Below are positions 43,050 to 52,082 of a DNA stretch of 64,000 nt, one piece after another. Under the pieces are notes generated by a model. The model did not search any database. It saw nothing but the letters and a program-made list of their open reading frames with translations, and had not been told where the DNA came from. Location: the NCBI GenBank assembly GCA_900465675.1, contig UBJR01000019.1:124001-188000 (forward strand), in the 5' to 3' direction. This stretch comes from Hyphomicrobiales bacterium. Lineage in GTDB: Bacteria > Pseudomonadota > Alphaproteobacteria > Rhizobiales > Rhizobiaceae. The first letter of the stretch is position 1. Every line of letters starts with the position of its first letter. The position numbers and the translations under genes are program-made.

Positions 43050-44723
43050 CTAGCTCTTACGGGAAAGAAACCAGCGAATTTCGGGCTTTTCGGCAAAATC
43101 GAAATCGATTTCGATCTGGTCGGAGCCGCAGATGCCCGAGGCGTCGGCAAAGAAGATATCTTCCGAAATCAGCACTTCATTGCCCGGCGACGAGAAGAGC
43201 CAGCTTTCGCCATCCGGCGCGGTCATCAGAACGGACTCGCGATCATTCTGTTTCAGATTGATTGCCGGATGGACATGAAACCTGACTGCGGCCTTCAACG
43301 GATCGTCGCTGACGCGCCCGTCAGGCAGCACAAGGCGGTCGCGGCCGGTAACGATCGCGCCTGTGGCGTTCATCGAGATTTCGCGCTCATGCAGAACCCC
43401 GAAGCCACGAAGATAGCCGTCGTGGCTCATCTTCAGCCCGTCACGTCCGTCCTCGGTTTCCGCCCGTTCGACGGTTACGTTCTTTACGGTTTCCGTCATC
43501 CGGTGGCCAAGAAACTCCGACGTCGAGAAGCGGCTGGAGGAGGTATCGTTGAGCGTCACCGTCGAATGCGTTGCGGTGGTACGCGCCATCTGCACGTAAC
43601 GGCGGCCTGCGAACTTCGGAGACCCGGAATTGACAATGAAACGATATCGTCCCGACGACATTTCGAAGGACAGACATCCGGCATGCGCCGTGCGCGACAG
43701 CTCGCCGGTTGGTGGAGGTCCGGTATCGGCGATGACGACCATCTTTCCCGCAGCAAGCCGCTGATACCGGGAATGCGGCATTGCCTTGAACGGCTGGCCC
43801 GCCGTCTCGTCGTAGCGCAGCACCGACATCAGTTCGTTGGCAAGCGTAGATGTCGCGCCATTGAAGAGCGCGAGATCGCCGTCCTGGTGCCGGAAGAAGC
43901 GAAGCGCCGGATACATCCGATCGATGCCTGAAATCAGCTTCTGCGGCAGATCGTGACCAAGATTGACATAGGTCTGACGGAGCGGGAGCAGGTCCAGCAG
44001 CAGCTCAAGACCGGCACGCGGATTGCGCGATATGTGGCCACCGTCAGGAAGGATTTGCAGATCGAACTCGTTATCGAGCGCCTGTGCGGCCTTCCGCAGC
44101 GCGCCTGCCCGCGTCGGCATGGCGATCGACGCCATGGCGAGGGCGATCCGCAGCCGGAACAGAACCTCGCCCGCCGGCGCATAAGGCGCCATCCGCCGCA
44201 GGAAACGCACCTGAAAAGCCAGAGAACGCATGAACCGGCGATAAAAACCGCGGTCGGCATTCTGCAGGACGACAGGCGAATGCGAGAGCCAGGCGATGAC
44301 GCGCTGCGCCGTCACGTCGATTTCCCAGGCAACGCCTTCGATCCGGCCGGAATGCAGCGAGAGCCAGCTATCGACAATCGAGCGGGCAATCAGCGACGCG
44401 CGCTCGCTCTTGTAGGCCCGCATGTGGCGCAGCCATCCGAAACCATGCAGCCGGTTGGCGAAGGCGCGTGAAGGCAGCGTGAAGGTGAAGGGAGACTTGC
44501 CGTTGGTCTCGAGAAGGCGGCTCGCGAGCGGAAACCGCCCGTTCATGATCTCGTCGGCGACGTGGGAATCGATCGCCCGCAAGTCTGTTGGCGCGACAAT
44601 CAGGCGCTCGGGCGCCTGGATCGTATGGCGGAAGAGGCGCAGGCGCACCAAGGCGGCACGGCGCGACAAGCGCCGCCAAGCCTCCCGAACATACAAAGTC
44701 GAAAAACGCCCGCCGGATTGCAT
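43050..44723 (-). CDS. Heparinase II/III family protein
   Basis: 557 residues without an obvious signal peptide: a helical alpha/alpha-toroid half with WLRHMRAYKSERASLIARSIVDSWL and EFDLQILPDGGHISRNPR, then the beta-sandwich heparinase II/III domain (FEMSSGRYRFIVNSGSPKF, THSTVTLNDTSSSRF). Family members cleave acidic polysaccharides, but such rhizobial proteins occur next to rsmB and purH and their substrate is not known. Co-transcription with rsmB upstream (111-base gap) and purH downstream is possible. Confidence 0.83.
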   Translation of the reverse strand: MQSGGRFSTLYVREAWRRLSRRAALVRLRLFRHTIQAPERLIVAPTDLRAIDSHVADEIMNGRFPLASRLLETNGKSPFTFTLPSRAFANRLHGFGWLRHMRAYKSERASLIARSIVDSWLSLHSGRIEGVAWEIDVTAQRVIAWLSHSPVVLQNADRGFYRRFMRSLAFQVRFLRRMAPYAPAGEVLFRLRIALAMASIAMPTRAGALRKAAQALDNEFDLQILPDGGHISRNPRAGLELLLDLLPLRQTYVNLGHDLPQKLISGIDRMYPALRFFRHQDGDLALFNGATSTLANELMSVLRYDETAGQPFKAMPHSRYQRLAAGKMVVIADTGPPPTGELSRTAHAGCLSFEMSSGRYRFIVNSGSPKFAGRRYVQMARTTATHSTVTLNDTSSSRFSTSEFLGHRMTETVKNVTVERAETEDGRDGLKMSHDGYLRGFGVLHEREISMNATGAIVTGRDRLVLPDGRVSDDPLKAAVRFHVHPAINLKQNDRESVLMTAPDGESWLFSSPGNEVLISEDIFFADASGICGSDQIEIDFDFAEKPEIRWFLSRKS

Positions 44724-44834
44724 ATTTATTTTCTATTGACCCTCGTTATTAAGAATAGGTGAACGAGAGCAGCTTTCACCGGTAAGGCTGCATTAATTTG
44801 TGACAAGGATGAAATATAAGAGACCGTCTTGCAA

Positions 44835-46217
44835 TCAGGCAACACGTCGCAACATCGCGGCGTAGAAGCCGTCGAGGCCGGACGCGATATCATCGGACAT
44901 CGGCAGCATCACCGGCGTGGTTCTGAAATCGCCAACCGGACTGATCGCTTGTTCGAGACCCGGCCACGCCGCCGGATCGATCGGCACCCTTGCAACGCCG
45001 GGCACATCGGCAAGAACGCGCGCCACGACATCTTCGCCTTCGGCAGGGTCGAGCGAGCAATTCGAAAACACGATGACGCCATTGGGCTTCAACAGCGTCA
45101 GCGCGTGGCGCAGCAACCGCTCCTGAACACCGGCAAGCTTGCTGATCTCTTCGGCCCCCTTTGTCCAAAGCACATCGGGGTGACGACGCGTCGTACCGGT
45201 CGAGGAGCAGGGCGCATCAAGCAGGATCGCGTCGAAACCCTCATCCGGCTGGAATTTGGTCAAGTCGGTCGCAAGGGTGTCAGCCTGCAGCCCTAGACGC
45301 GCGAGATTGGAGCGCAGACGCTTCAGCCGGCTCTCCGATTGGTCGATGGCTGTCACATTGCCGCCCGCGAGAATAAGCTGGGCCGTTTTGCCGCCGGGAG
45401 CAGCGCAGAGATCGGCAACGCGCTTGCCTGTCAGATCACCGAACAGCTTTGCCGGGATGCTGGCGGCGGCGTCCTGCACCCACCATTCACCATCCTCGAA
45501 GCCTTCCAGAGACGGAATGCTGCCATCGAAGGCCGCGAGACGAACGCCGCCCGTTGGCAGCACCGCGCCGTTCAGCCGCGCCGCCCAGCCCGCAGCATCC
45601 GATTTGACGGTCAGATCGATTGCCGCAGGTTCCAGCTGCGATTCCGAGATCGCCAGCGCCGCATCCTTGCCATAGGCCTTCTTGAGCCGCGCCAGGAACC
45701 AGTCGGGCATTGCCGGGACATCGGCGACGGAAGCGAGGATTTCCTCCTTCTCGCGGCCGATACGGCGGAGAATGGCATTGACCAGCTTGGCAAAGCGGCG
45801 GTTGCGGGGATCACCGTTCGCCTGCTCGACGGCGAGATCGACCGCCGAATGGTCGGGCACGTCGAGATAGAGGATCTGCGCCGCGCCGACGGCAAGGACG
45901 TGATGCAGCGCCCGGGCGCCTTCCGGAAGCGGTGTATCGAGAAGCGAAGCGATGGCCGCATCGATCCGCGGCATGTGCCTCAGCGCGCTGTTGAGAATGG
46001 CACGAACCAGCGCGCGATCGTTTTCACCGAGCGCCTTGTAGGCAGGGTTGCCGTTTTCATGGTCAAGCGCGCCATCGAGCGGCAGCTTCTTGTCGACGAC
46101 GGCCGCCAGAATCTTGACCGCGGCCGACCGCGCCTGCAGGCCGGGCTTGGCGGGGGCACGTTCCGAATGGCTGCTGCTGTTTTTGAAGGGCTTCTTGCCG
46201 TTTGAAGTCAAGACCAC
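44835..46217 (-). CDS. rsmB: 16S rRNA (cytosine967-C5)-methyltransferase RsmB-like
   Basis: 460 residues: an N-terminal NusB-like RNA-binding domain (AAVKILAAVVDKKLPLDGAL to ILRRIGREKEE), then a Rossmann methyltransferase core with DLCAAPGGKTAQL for SAM, DAPCSSTGTTRRHPD with the release cysteine, and FSNCSLDPAEGEDVV with the catalytic cysteine. The start is GTG at 46217 or TTG at 46211; AAAAGG lies at a better distance from the TTG. Either start overlaps the end of htpX, so the two genes are translationally linked. Confidence 0.9.
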   Translation of the reverse strand: MVLTSNGKKPFKNSSSHSERAPAKPGLQARSAAVKILAAVVDKKLPLDGALDHENGNPAYKALGENDRALVRAILNSALRHMPRIDAAIASLLDTPLPEGARALHHVLAVGAAQILYLDVPDHSAVDLAVEQANGDPRNRRFAKLVNAILRRIGREKEEILASVADVPAMPDWFLARLKKAYGKDAALAISESQLEPAAIDLTVKSDAAGWAARLNGAVLPTGGVRLAAFDGSIPSLEGFEDGEWWVQDAAASIPAKLFGDLTGKRVADLCAAPGGKTAQLILAGGNVTAIDQSESRLKRLRSNLARLGLQADTLATDLTKFQPDEGFDAILLDAPCSSTGTTRRHPDVLWTKGAEEISKLAGVQERLLRHALTLLKPNGVIVFSNCSLDPAEGEDVVARVLADVPGVARVPIDPAAWPGLEQAISPVGDFRTTPVMLPMSDDIASGLDGFYAAMLRRVA

Positions 46218-47170
46218 GGACCTTTTGGCGGTTGCGAACCACCGCGGCCAACACCGGTATCCGGAACCGAACGCGATTTCCGCGACGGATTAGCAGTCCG
46301 CACGGGTGGCGTCGAGATATTCATGCCGCCAGCCGCCATTTCCCGCAGTGCCGCAATGCGGTTCTCGGTGTTCGGATGGGTCGAGAACAGATTGTCCATA
46401 CGTTCGCCGGAGAGCGGATTGATGATGAACATATGCGCGGTCGCCGGATTGCGCTCGGCATCGTAGTTCGGAACCTCCGCCGCACCGCGGGCAATCTTGC
46501 CGAGAGCGGAAGCAAGCCAAAGCGGATTGCCGCAGATCTCCGCACCACGCCGGTCCGCTGAATATTCGCGCGTCCGGCTGATCGCCATCTGCACCAGCAT
46601 CGCCGCCAGCGGCGCAACGATCATGGCGGCGAGAACACCGATGAAGCCGAGCGGATTGTTGTTGTTCTCGCGATTGCCGCCGAAGAAGAAGGCAAAGTTT
46701 CCCAGCATCGAGATCGCACCGGCGAGCGTCGCAGTGATCGTCATCGTCAGCGTGTCGCGGTTCTGGACGTGGGCAAGCTCATGCGCCATGACGCCGGCGA
46801 CCTCTTCCGGCGACAAAACCTGAAGAAGTCCGGTCGAGGCCGCGACGGCTGCATTCTGCGGATTGCGTCCGGTCGCGAAGGCATTCGGCTGCGGGTTGTC
46901 GTAGAGATAGACTTTCGGCATCGGCAGACCGGCCCTTTGCGACAGATCACGAACAATGCCGTAGAATTCGGGTGCATTCCGCTCATCGACCTCCTGGGCA
47001 CGATAGGCCGACAGCACCATGTTTCCCGAATTCCAATAGGAGAAGAAGTTCATTCCGGCAGCGAGCAGGAAGGCGATCATCATGCCGCCACGGCCGCCGA
47101 TCAGAAATCCGACAAACATGAACAGGGCCGTCATGAAGGCAAGCAACATGGCAGTGCGAACGAGGTTCAT
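46208..47170 (-). CDS. htpX: Membrane zinc metalloprotease HtpX
   Basis: 320 residues of the M48B family. There are two N-terminal membrane helices (AMLLAFMTALFMFVGFLI, GMMIAFLLAAGMNFFSYW), the zinc motif HELAH in VMAHELAHVQNRD, the third ligand region REYSADRRGAEICG, and two further hydrophobic segments. It degrades misfolded membrane proteins in the inner membrane under envelope stress. The C-terminus is a Pro/Arg/Gly-rich tail. rsmB overlaps its end by 10 bases. Confidence 0.94.
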   Translation of the reverse strand: MNLVRTAMLLAFMTALFMFVGFLIGGRGGMMIAFLLAAGMNFFSYWNSGNMVLSAYRAQEVDERNAPEFYGIVRDLSQRAGLPMPKVYLYDNPQPNAFATGRNPQNAAVAASTGLLQVLSPEEVAGVMAHELAHVQNRDTLTMTITATLAGAISMLGNFAFFFGGNRENNNNPLGFIGVLAAMIVAPLAAMLVQMAISRTREYSADRRGAEICGNPLWLASALGKIARGAAEVPNYDAERNPATAHMFIINPLSGERMDNLFSTHPNTENRIAALREMAAGGMNISTPPVRTANPSRKSRSVPDTGVGRGGSQPPKGPWS

Positions 47171-47280
47171 CGAGGTCTCCGTCTCCTATGACCGGTATTG
47201 AGGGTTCCAATCGGCGCCCCGGCGCACTATGATTTGGTTATTCGCCCGCCATTTTCAATGTTTTCCGGCAGGAGAGCGCC

Positions 47281-47502
47281 ATGCAGTCAGCCGACAACGA
47301 CAATACCGAAAGCCAAGCCGCGGACAGCACCGCGCCACGCAAGGTATTGTCACCTGCCGCCAAGCGGGCGCTTGCCGAAGCCGAGGAACGCCGGCGCAAT
47401 GCCGCACCGCTGGAATTGCCGCCGGAAATCGGCGGCCGCGGCGGCGCCGAGCCTGCACGCTTCGGCGACTACGAGATCAACGGCCGCGCCATCGATTTCT
47501 AA
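47281..47502 (+). CDS. SdhAF4-type succinate dehydrogenase assembly factor (DUF1674)
   Basis: 73 residues: a polar N-terminus (about 1-50, KVLSPAAKRALAEAEERRR) followed by the DUF1674 hallmark GGRGGAEPARFGDYEINGRAIDF. This family includes SDHAF4/Sdh8, which protects flavinylated SdhA during assembly of succinate dehydrogenase. CAGGAGAG precedes the ATG. sdh genes are not in the window. It is divergent from htpX. Confidence 0.85.
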   Translation: MQSADNDNTESQAADSTAPRKVLSPAAKRALAEAEERRRNAAPLELPPEIGGRGGAEPARFGDYEINGRAIDF

Positions 47503-47550
47503 GTAAATATTCCTATTGACTGCGTCAGGAAATCGGAATTTATTCCTTGC

Positions 47551-47997
47551 ATGAGGAAGCTGATCCCGATTATTTTTGGCCTATGCCTGATCCCGGCTTC
47601 AGTCGCGGGCGGCGAAAAGGTTGCCGGTCCTGTCGCGGCCGAGATCATCAGGGTCATCGACGGCGATACGATACTGGTGGAAGCGACGCCATGGCCGCAA
47701 CAGCGGGTCGAGGTTTATGTTCGCATCCGCGGGATCGACACACCGGAAATAAAGTCGAAATGCCCGGCCGTTCGGCGCGGTGCGGAAGAAGCACGTCTTG
47801 CGCTGGATGCGATGGCAGCCGTTTCACCGCATGTGCTGCTCACCAATATCAGCGGCGATAAATATTTCGGCCGGATCGTCGCTGATATGCTGTTCGAGGA
47901 CGGGCGGAATCCGGCTCACGAAATGATGGAGGCCGGTTTGGCCACTGGCTACGATGGCGGGCATAAGCCGCGTATTGACTGCGCCAGCAACGATTAA
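47551..47997 (+). CDS. Exported thermonuclease-like (SNase) protein
   Basis: 148 residues with a signal peptide (LIPIIFGLCLIPASVAG) and a staphylococcal nuclease-type OB fold: VIRVIDGDT-like IIRVIDGDTILVEA, VYVRIRGIDTPEIKSKCP with an active-site Arg and Glu, and KYFGRIVADML with the second Arg. The three catalytic residues are thus present, though the chain is short. Predicted to hydrolyse DNA/RNA in the periplasm or outside. No convincing Shine-Dalgarno before the ATG. A strong terminator follows. Confidence 0.84.
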   Translation: MRKLIPIIFGLCLIPASVAGGEKVAGPVAAEIIRVIDGDTILVEATPWPQQRVEVYVRIRGIDTPEIKSKCPAVRRGAEEARLALDAMAAVSPHVLLTNISGDKYFGRIVADMLFEDGRNPAHEMMEAGLATGYDGGHKPRIDCASND

Positions 47998-48028
47998 AAA
48001 AGCCGCCCCGTATGATCGGGGCGGCTTT
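47996..48028 (-). terminator. Terminator of acsA (also after the nuclease gene)
   Basis: AAAGCCGCCCCG and CGGGGCGGCTTT around a six-base loop; the minus strand continues into TTTTTT, so it serves acsA best. Confidence 0.82.
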
Positions 48029-48034
48029 GAAGGG

Positions 48035-49990
48035 TCAGGCGCTCGCCTTGTTCTGCCGGTTGGCGATGAGATCGTCGACGACGGCTGGATCGGCCAGCGT
48101 CGACGTATCTCCCAATGCGCCGAATTCGTCTTCGGCGATCTTGCGCAGAATGCGGCGCATGATCTTGCCGGAACGGGTCTTCGGCAGGCCGGGTGCAAAC
48201 TGGATCTTGTCGGGCGAAGCGATCGGGCCGATCTCGGCACGCACATGCTTGACCAGCTGCTGACGCAGCTCATCGGTACCCTCATTGCCGGCCATCAGCG
48301 TGACGTAGCAATAGATGCCCTGACCCTTGATCGGATGCGGATAGCCGACAACCGCCGCTTCCGAAACGAGATTATGGGAAACCAGAGCCGATTCCACCTC
48401 CGCCGTTCCGAGGCGATGGCCGGAGACGTTCAACACGTCGTCGACGCGGCCGGTGATCCAGTAGTACCCGTCTTCATCTCGGCGGCAGCCGTCACCGGTG
48501 AAATACTTGCCCTTGTAGGTGGAGAAGTAGGTCTGGATGAAGCGCTCGTGGTCACCATAGACCGTGCGCATCTGGCCCGGCCAGCTGTCGGTGATGCAGA
48601 GATTACCATCAGCCGCACCTTCGAGAACCTTGCCTTCATTGTCGACCAGCTGCGGCTTGACGCCGAAGAACGGCACCGTTGCCGAGCCTGGCTTCAGGTC
48701 GATCGCACCCGGCAGCGGCGTGATCATGTGGCCGCCGGTTTCCGTCTGCCACCAGGTATCGATGACGGGGCAACGCTTGTCGCCGACCACATTGTAATAC
48801 CATTCCCAGGCTTCGGGATTGATCGGTTCGCCGACAGTTCCAAGCAGGCGCAGCGAGGAGCGCGAGGAGCGCGTCACGAACTCGTCGCCGGCACCCATCA
48901 GCGAACGGATCGCCGTCGGCGCCGTGTAGAAGATGTTGACCTTGTGCTTGTCGATGACTTCCCAGAAACGGCCCTGATCCGGGAAATTCGGTACGCCCTC
49001 GAACATCAGCGTCGTCGCGCAGTTCGCAAGCGGGCCGTAGACGATATAGGAGTGGCCGGTAACCCATCCGACATCGGCCGTGCACCAATAGATATCGCCC
49101 GGGTGATAGTCGAAGACATATTCATGCGTCATCGACGCATAGACGAGATAGCCGCCAGTCGTGTGCAGCACGCCCTTCGGCTTGCCCGTCGAACCCGACG
49201 TATAGAGGATGAACAGCGGGTCTTCCGCCTTCATCTTTACCGGCGGGCATTCCGCCTTCACGGTCGCGACTTCCTGGTGGTACCAGAGGTCACGGCCCGG
49301 CGCCCAGCCGGTCTTGCCGCCGGTGCGGCGAACGACGAGAACCTTGTCGACGATGACGTGCTGCTTGGCTGCGATATGGATCGCCGTATCGGTGTTTTCC
49401 TTGAGCGGCACCGGCTTTCCACCACGCACGCCCTCGTCACAGGTGATGACGAAAGTCGATTCGCAGTCGACGATGCGGCCGGCCAGCGCTTCCGGCGAGA
49501 AGCCGCCGAAGACGACCGAATGCACGGCACCGATGCGCGAACAGGCGAGCATCGCGTAAGCCGCTTCCGGGATCATCGGCATGTAGATGGTGACGCGATC
49601 GCCCTTCTTGACGCCGTGCTTCTTCAGCACATTCGCCAGACGGCAGACATGCTCGTAGAGCTCGTTATAGGTGATCTTCTTGTCGACATAGGGATTGTCG
49701 CCTTCGAAGATGATGGCAGTCTGGTTGCCATGTGTCTTCAGGTGGCGGTCGATACAGTTATAGGAGACGTTGGTCTGTCCGTCTTCGAACCACTTGATCG
49801 AAACCTTGCCTGTGAATGAGGTGTTCTTGACCTTGGTATAAGGCTTGAACCAGTCGATCCGCTTGCCATGCTTGCCCCAGAATTTGTCAGGGTTCTCGAC
49901 ACTCTCTTCGTACCACTTTTCGTATTTCGCCTTGTCGATCAGGGCATGGCTCTTCACCGGTTTGCTAACCGGATAGATCTTTTCCGACAT
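48035..49990 (-). CDS. acsA: Acetyl-CoA synthetase
   Basis: Forms acetyl-CoA from acetate, ATP and CoA via acetyl-adenylate. 651 residues, the family size: ATP loop YTSGSTGKPKGVLHT, WWQTETGGHMITPLPG for acetate recognition, YFTGDGCRRDEDGYYWITGRVDDVLNVSGHR, and the acetylatable lysine in PKTRSGKIMRRILR. AGGAGGAG precedes the ATG. It is divergent from the TrcR-type gene; a second, related synthetase lies 4 kb away. Confidence 0.96.
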   Translation of the reverse strand: MSEKIYPVSKPVKSHALIDKAKYEKWYEESVENPDKFWGKHGKRIDWFKPYTKVKNTSFTGKVSIKWFEDGQTNVSYNCIDRHLKTHGNQTAIIFEGDNPYVDKKITYNELYEHVCRLANVLKKHGVKKGDRVTIYMPMIPEAAYAMLACSRIGAVHSVVFGGFSPEALAGRIVDCESTFVITCDEGVRGGKPVPLKENTDTAIHIAAKQHVIVDKVLVVRRTGGKTGWAPGRDLWYHQEVATVKAECPPVKMKAEDPLFILYTSGSTGKPKGVLHTTGGYLVYASMTHEYVFDYHPGDIYWCTADVGWVTGHSYIVYGPLANCATTLMFEGVPNFPDQGRFWEVIDKHKVNIFYTAPTAIRSLMGAGDEFVTRSSRSSLRLLGTVGEPINPEAWEWYYNVVGDKRCPVIDTWWQTETGGHMITPLPGAIDLKPGSATVPFFGVKPQLVDNEGKVLEGAADGNLCITDSWPGQMRTVYGDHERFIQTYFSTYKGKYFTGDGCRRDEDGYYWITGRVDDVLNVSGHRLGTAEVESALVSHNLVSEAAVVGYPHPIKGQGIYCYVTLMAGNEGTDELRQQLVKHVRAEIGPIASPDKIQFAPGLPKTRSGKIMRRILRKIAEDEFGALGDTSTLADPAVVDDLIANRQNKASA

Positions 49991-50116
49991 GGAAACTCCT
50001 CCTCACACGGGCACCGGTTTCGCCGCTTCAAGCGGCGCCCGGGACTCAATTCAGGGCATTCATAGCAGGTCAAAACGGCCCGGCAATTAGACAAAGGTCA
50101 TTTCAATCCACATCAA

Positions 50117-50145
50117 TTGCAATTCTGTGTCACTCCGGTTATATA
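50117..50145 (+). promoter_or_regulatory. Predicted sigma-70 promoter of the TrcR-type gene
   Basis: TTGCAA, a 17-bp spacer and TATATA (50140-50145). This is the best-scoring promoter by eye in the window. The leader to the ATG is about 70 nt and includes GAAGGA. Confidence 0.7.
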
Positions 50146-50222
50146 CCGCCCATATTTCCCGGAAATTGTGGTGACAATCCACGGACCGCGACACCGGCGC
50201 GGACGACAGAAGGACTATATCC

Positions 50223-50924
50223 ATGGCTCAACAACTGCTTATGCCGAAAGCGACCGCCATCTGGCTGGTTGACAACACGGCGCTGTCTTTCGACCAGATC
50301 GCACAGTTCTGCAAGCTTCACCCGCTGGAAGTGAAGGCAATTGCCGACGGTGAAGCCGCACAAGGCATCAAGGGCCTGGATCCGATCTCGACCGGCCAGC
50401 TTTCCCGCGACGAAATAGCGCGCGCCGAAGCTAACCCGAACCACAAGCTGAAGCTTTCGGAGCCGAAGGTTCGCGTGCCGGAATCCAAGCGTCGCGGTCC
50501 GCGCTATACGCCGGTCTCCAAGCGCCAGGATCGCCCGAACGCCATTCTCTGGCTGGTTCGCAATCATCCGGAACTGAAGGACGCGCAGATTTCGCGCCTC
50601 GTCGGCACCACCAAGTCGACGATCGAGCAGATCCGCGAACGCACCCACTGGAATGCAGCGAACTTGACGCCGATGGACCCGGTCACGCTCGGCCTCTGCA
50701 GCCAGATCGACCTCGACATGGAAGTCGAAAAGGCATCGAAGGGCCGTCCGCTGCCGACCGCCGCTGAACTTGGCGCGACCTTGCAGTCCGCACAGGAAAC
50801 TGAGCGTCTGACGCCGAGCTTCGAGCGCGAAGAAGAACCTGAAATCGACGCCGATGCCGTCTTCGCCAAGCTGAAGTCGCTGAAGTCCACGACAAACGAT
50901 GAGGACGAAGACGATCGTTTCTGA
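50223..50924 (+). CDS. DUF1013 cell-cycle regulator TrcR-like protein
   Basis: 233 residues typical of alphaproteobacteria: MAQQLLMPKATAIWLVDNTALSF, then two helix-turn-helix-like repeats (FDQIAQFCKLHPLEVKAIADG and DAQISRLVGTTKSTIEQIRERTHWN), and an acidic tail (NDEDEDDRF). The Pfam family DUF1013 has been named TrcR for a cell-cycle transcription regulator; direct targets in this organism are unknown. The acidic end resembles tails of RNA polymerase-associated factors. Monocistronic with its own promoter and terminator. Confidence 0.85.
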   Translation: MAQQLLMPKATAIWLVDNTALSFDQIAQFCKLHPLEVKAIADGEAAQGIKGLDPISTGQLSRDEIARAEANPNHKLKLSEPKVRVPESKRRGPRYTPVSKRQDRPNAILWLVRNHPELKDAQISRLVGTTKSTIEQIRERTHWNAANLTPMDPVTLGLCSQIDLDMEVEKASKGRPLPTAAELGATLQSAQETERLTPSFEREEEPEIDADAVFAKLKSLKSTTNDEDEDDRF

Positions 50925-50944
50925 TCGCCGCTTCTCGTAAATGT

Positions 50945-50977
50945 AAAAACCCGCCGGATCGCTCCGGCGGGTTTTTT
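50945..50977. terminator. Bidirectional terminator between TrcR-type gene and flagellin
   Basis: AAAAACCCGCCGGA and its exact complement flank a TCGC loop, with T-runs on both strands; it serves both convergent genes. Confidence 0.9.
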
Positions 50978-50996
50978 GTTGGCCGCTTTTCCGGGC

Positions 50997-51905
50997 TTAG
51001 CTGCGGAAGAGCGAAAGGATGTTCTGCGAAGCGGAGTTGGCGATCGACAGCGACTGGATGGCGAGCTGCTGCTGCGTTTGCAGCGCCGTCAGTTTCGACG
51101 ATTCCTCTTCCATGTTCGCATCGACAAGTCGCCCGACACCCGATTCGATCGAGTCGCTGAGCGTTGAGACGAAATTCTCCTGCAGCTGAATACGCGTCGA
51201 AATCGAGCCCAACTGCGAGCCGGCGCTGGTCATCGCCTTGAGTGCGTTCTCGACATTGTTCAGTGCGAGCGCAATATCGTCGGAAGACAGTTTGCTGATG
51301 TCCATCGCGTATACCGAACCGACCGAGCCGTTGGACGTGCCGAGAATGCCCGTCGAAGTATCGATGATGCCGCCGGTGGAAGTGCCGAACAGCACGTTGC
51401 CCATCGAACCGCTATCGAGAACGTAATCGGTCATCTTGACCGAAATGCCATTCGAGCCGTCGCGAACGAAGGTCGAGACGACGCTCTTTGTGCCGTCGCC
51501 GGCAACCCAGTTCTCGCCCGAGAAGGAAGCAGATTCGGAGATGCTCTTCAGCTGCGCCTGCAACTGGGTGATTTCTTCCTGGATCTTCGATTTGTCGACG
51601 CCCTTTTCAGTCGCGGCGACGATCTTCGCCTTGATTTCGCTGACGACGTCGATCGCGCTGTCCATGGCGGAATAGGCCGTGTCGACCTTTGCCGCGCCAA
51701 GACCCAGCGCGTCGGAAACGGCCGAGAGAGCCTTGTTATCGGATTTCATGGTCGTGGCAATCGACCAGTATGCCGCGTTGTCAGCGGCCTTGGCGACACG
51801 CAGACCGGAGGAGACATGCGCCTGAGTGGTCTGGAGACTCTGGTTTACGTTACGCAGCGTCTGAAGGGCTGACATTGCAGCCGTGTTTGTCAGGATGCTT
51901 GACAT
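50997..51905 (-). CDS. Flagellin (orphan copy)
   Basis: 302 residues with conserved flagellin ends: SSILTNTAAMSALQTLRNVNQSLQTTQAHVSSGLRV at the N-terminus and EESSKLTALQTQQQLAIQSLSIANSASQNILSLF at the C-terminus, which form the D0/D1 filament core. The central variable part is short, as in complex-filament rhizobial flagellins. No other flagellar gene lies in the window, so this copy is outside the main flagellar region. The ATG before SSILTNT is chosen. A repeat-containing region upstream probably holds its promoter. Confidence 0.93.
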   Translation of the reverse strand: MSSILTNTAAMSALQTLRNVNQSLQTTQAHVSSGLRVAKAADNAAYWSIATTMKSDNKALSAVSDALGLGAAKVDTAYSAMDSAIDVVSEIKAKIVAATEKGVDKSKIQEEITQLQAQLKSISESASFSGENWVAGDGTKSVVSTFVRDGSNGISVKMTDYVLDSGSMGNVLFGTSTGGIIDTSTGILGTSNGSVGSVYAMDISKLSSDDIALALNNVENALKAMTSAGSQLGSISTRIQLQENFVSTLSDSIESGVGRLVDANMEEESSKLTALQTQQQLAIQSLSIANSASQNILSLFRS

Positions 51906-52027
51906 CGCTTTTTCCACTTCTCTTGAAAATGAAGGAGCATTCCGGCAATGGCCGGCTGGGGCGGTGCTTCATGCTTCACCTGCAATCAGGTGTCCGTTGA
52001 GTGGAAGCTAATGAGAACATGGTTAAC

Positions 52028-52057
52028 AACTCGTCAACGACGGTCATAACTCGTCAA
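52028..52057. repeat. Tandem 10-bp direct repeat upstream of flagellin
   Basis: AACTCGTCAA occurs twice at 20-bp spacing (52028-52037 and 52048-52057). On the minus strand each copy reads TTGACGAGTT. The copy nearer the gene gives TTGACG-N17-TCATTA, a plausible -35/-10. Two full helical turns between copies suggest same-face binding of a regulator. Confidence 0.6.
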
Positions 52058-52082
52058 TGATTGTTACCGAATAGGAAATTTT

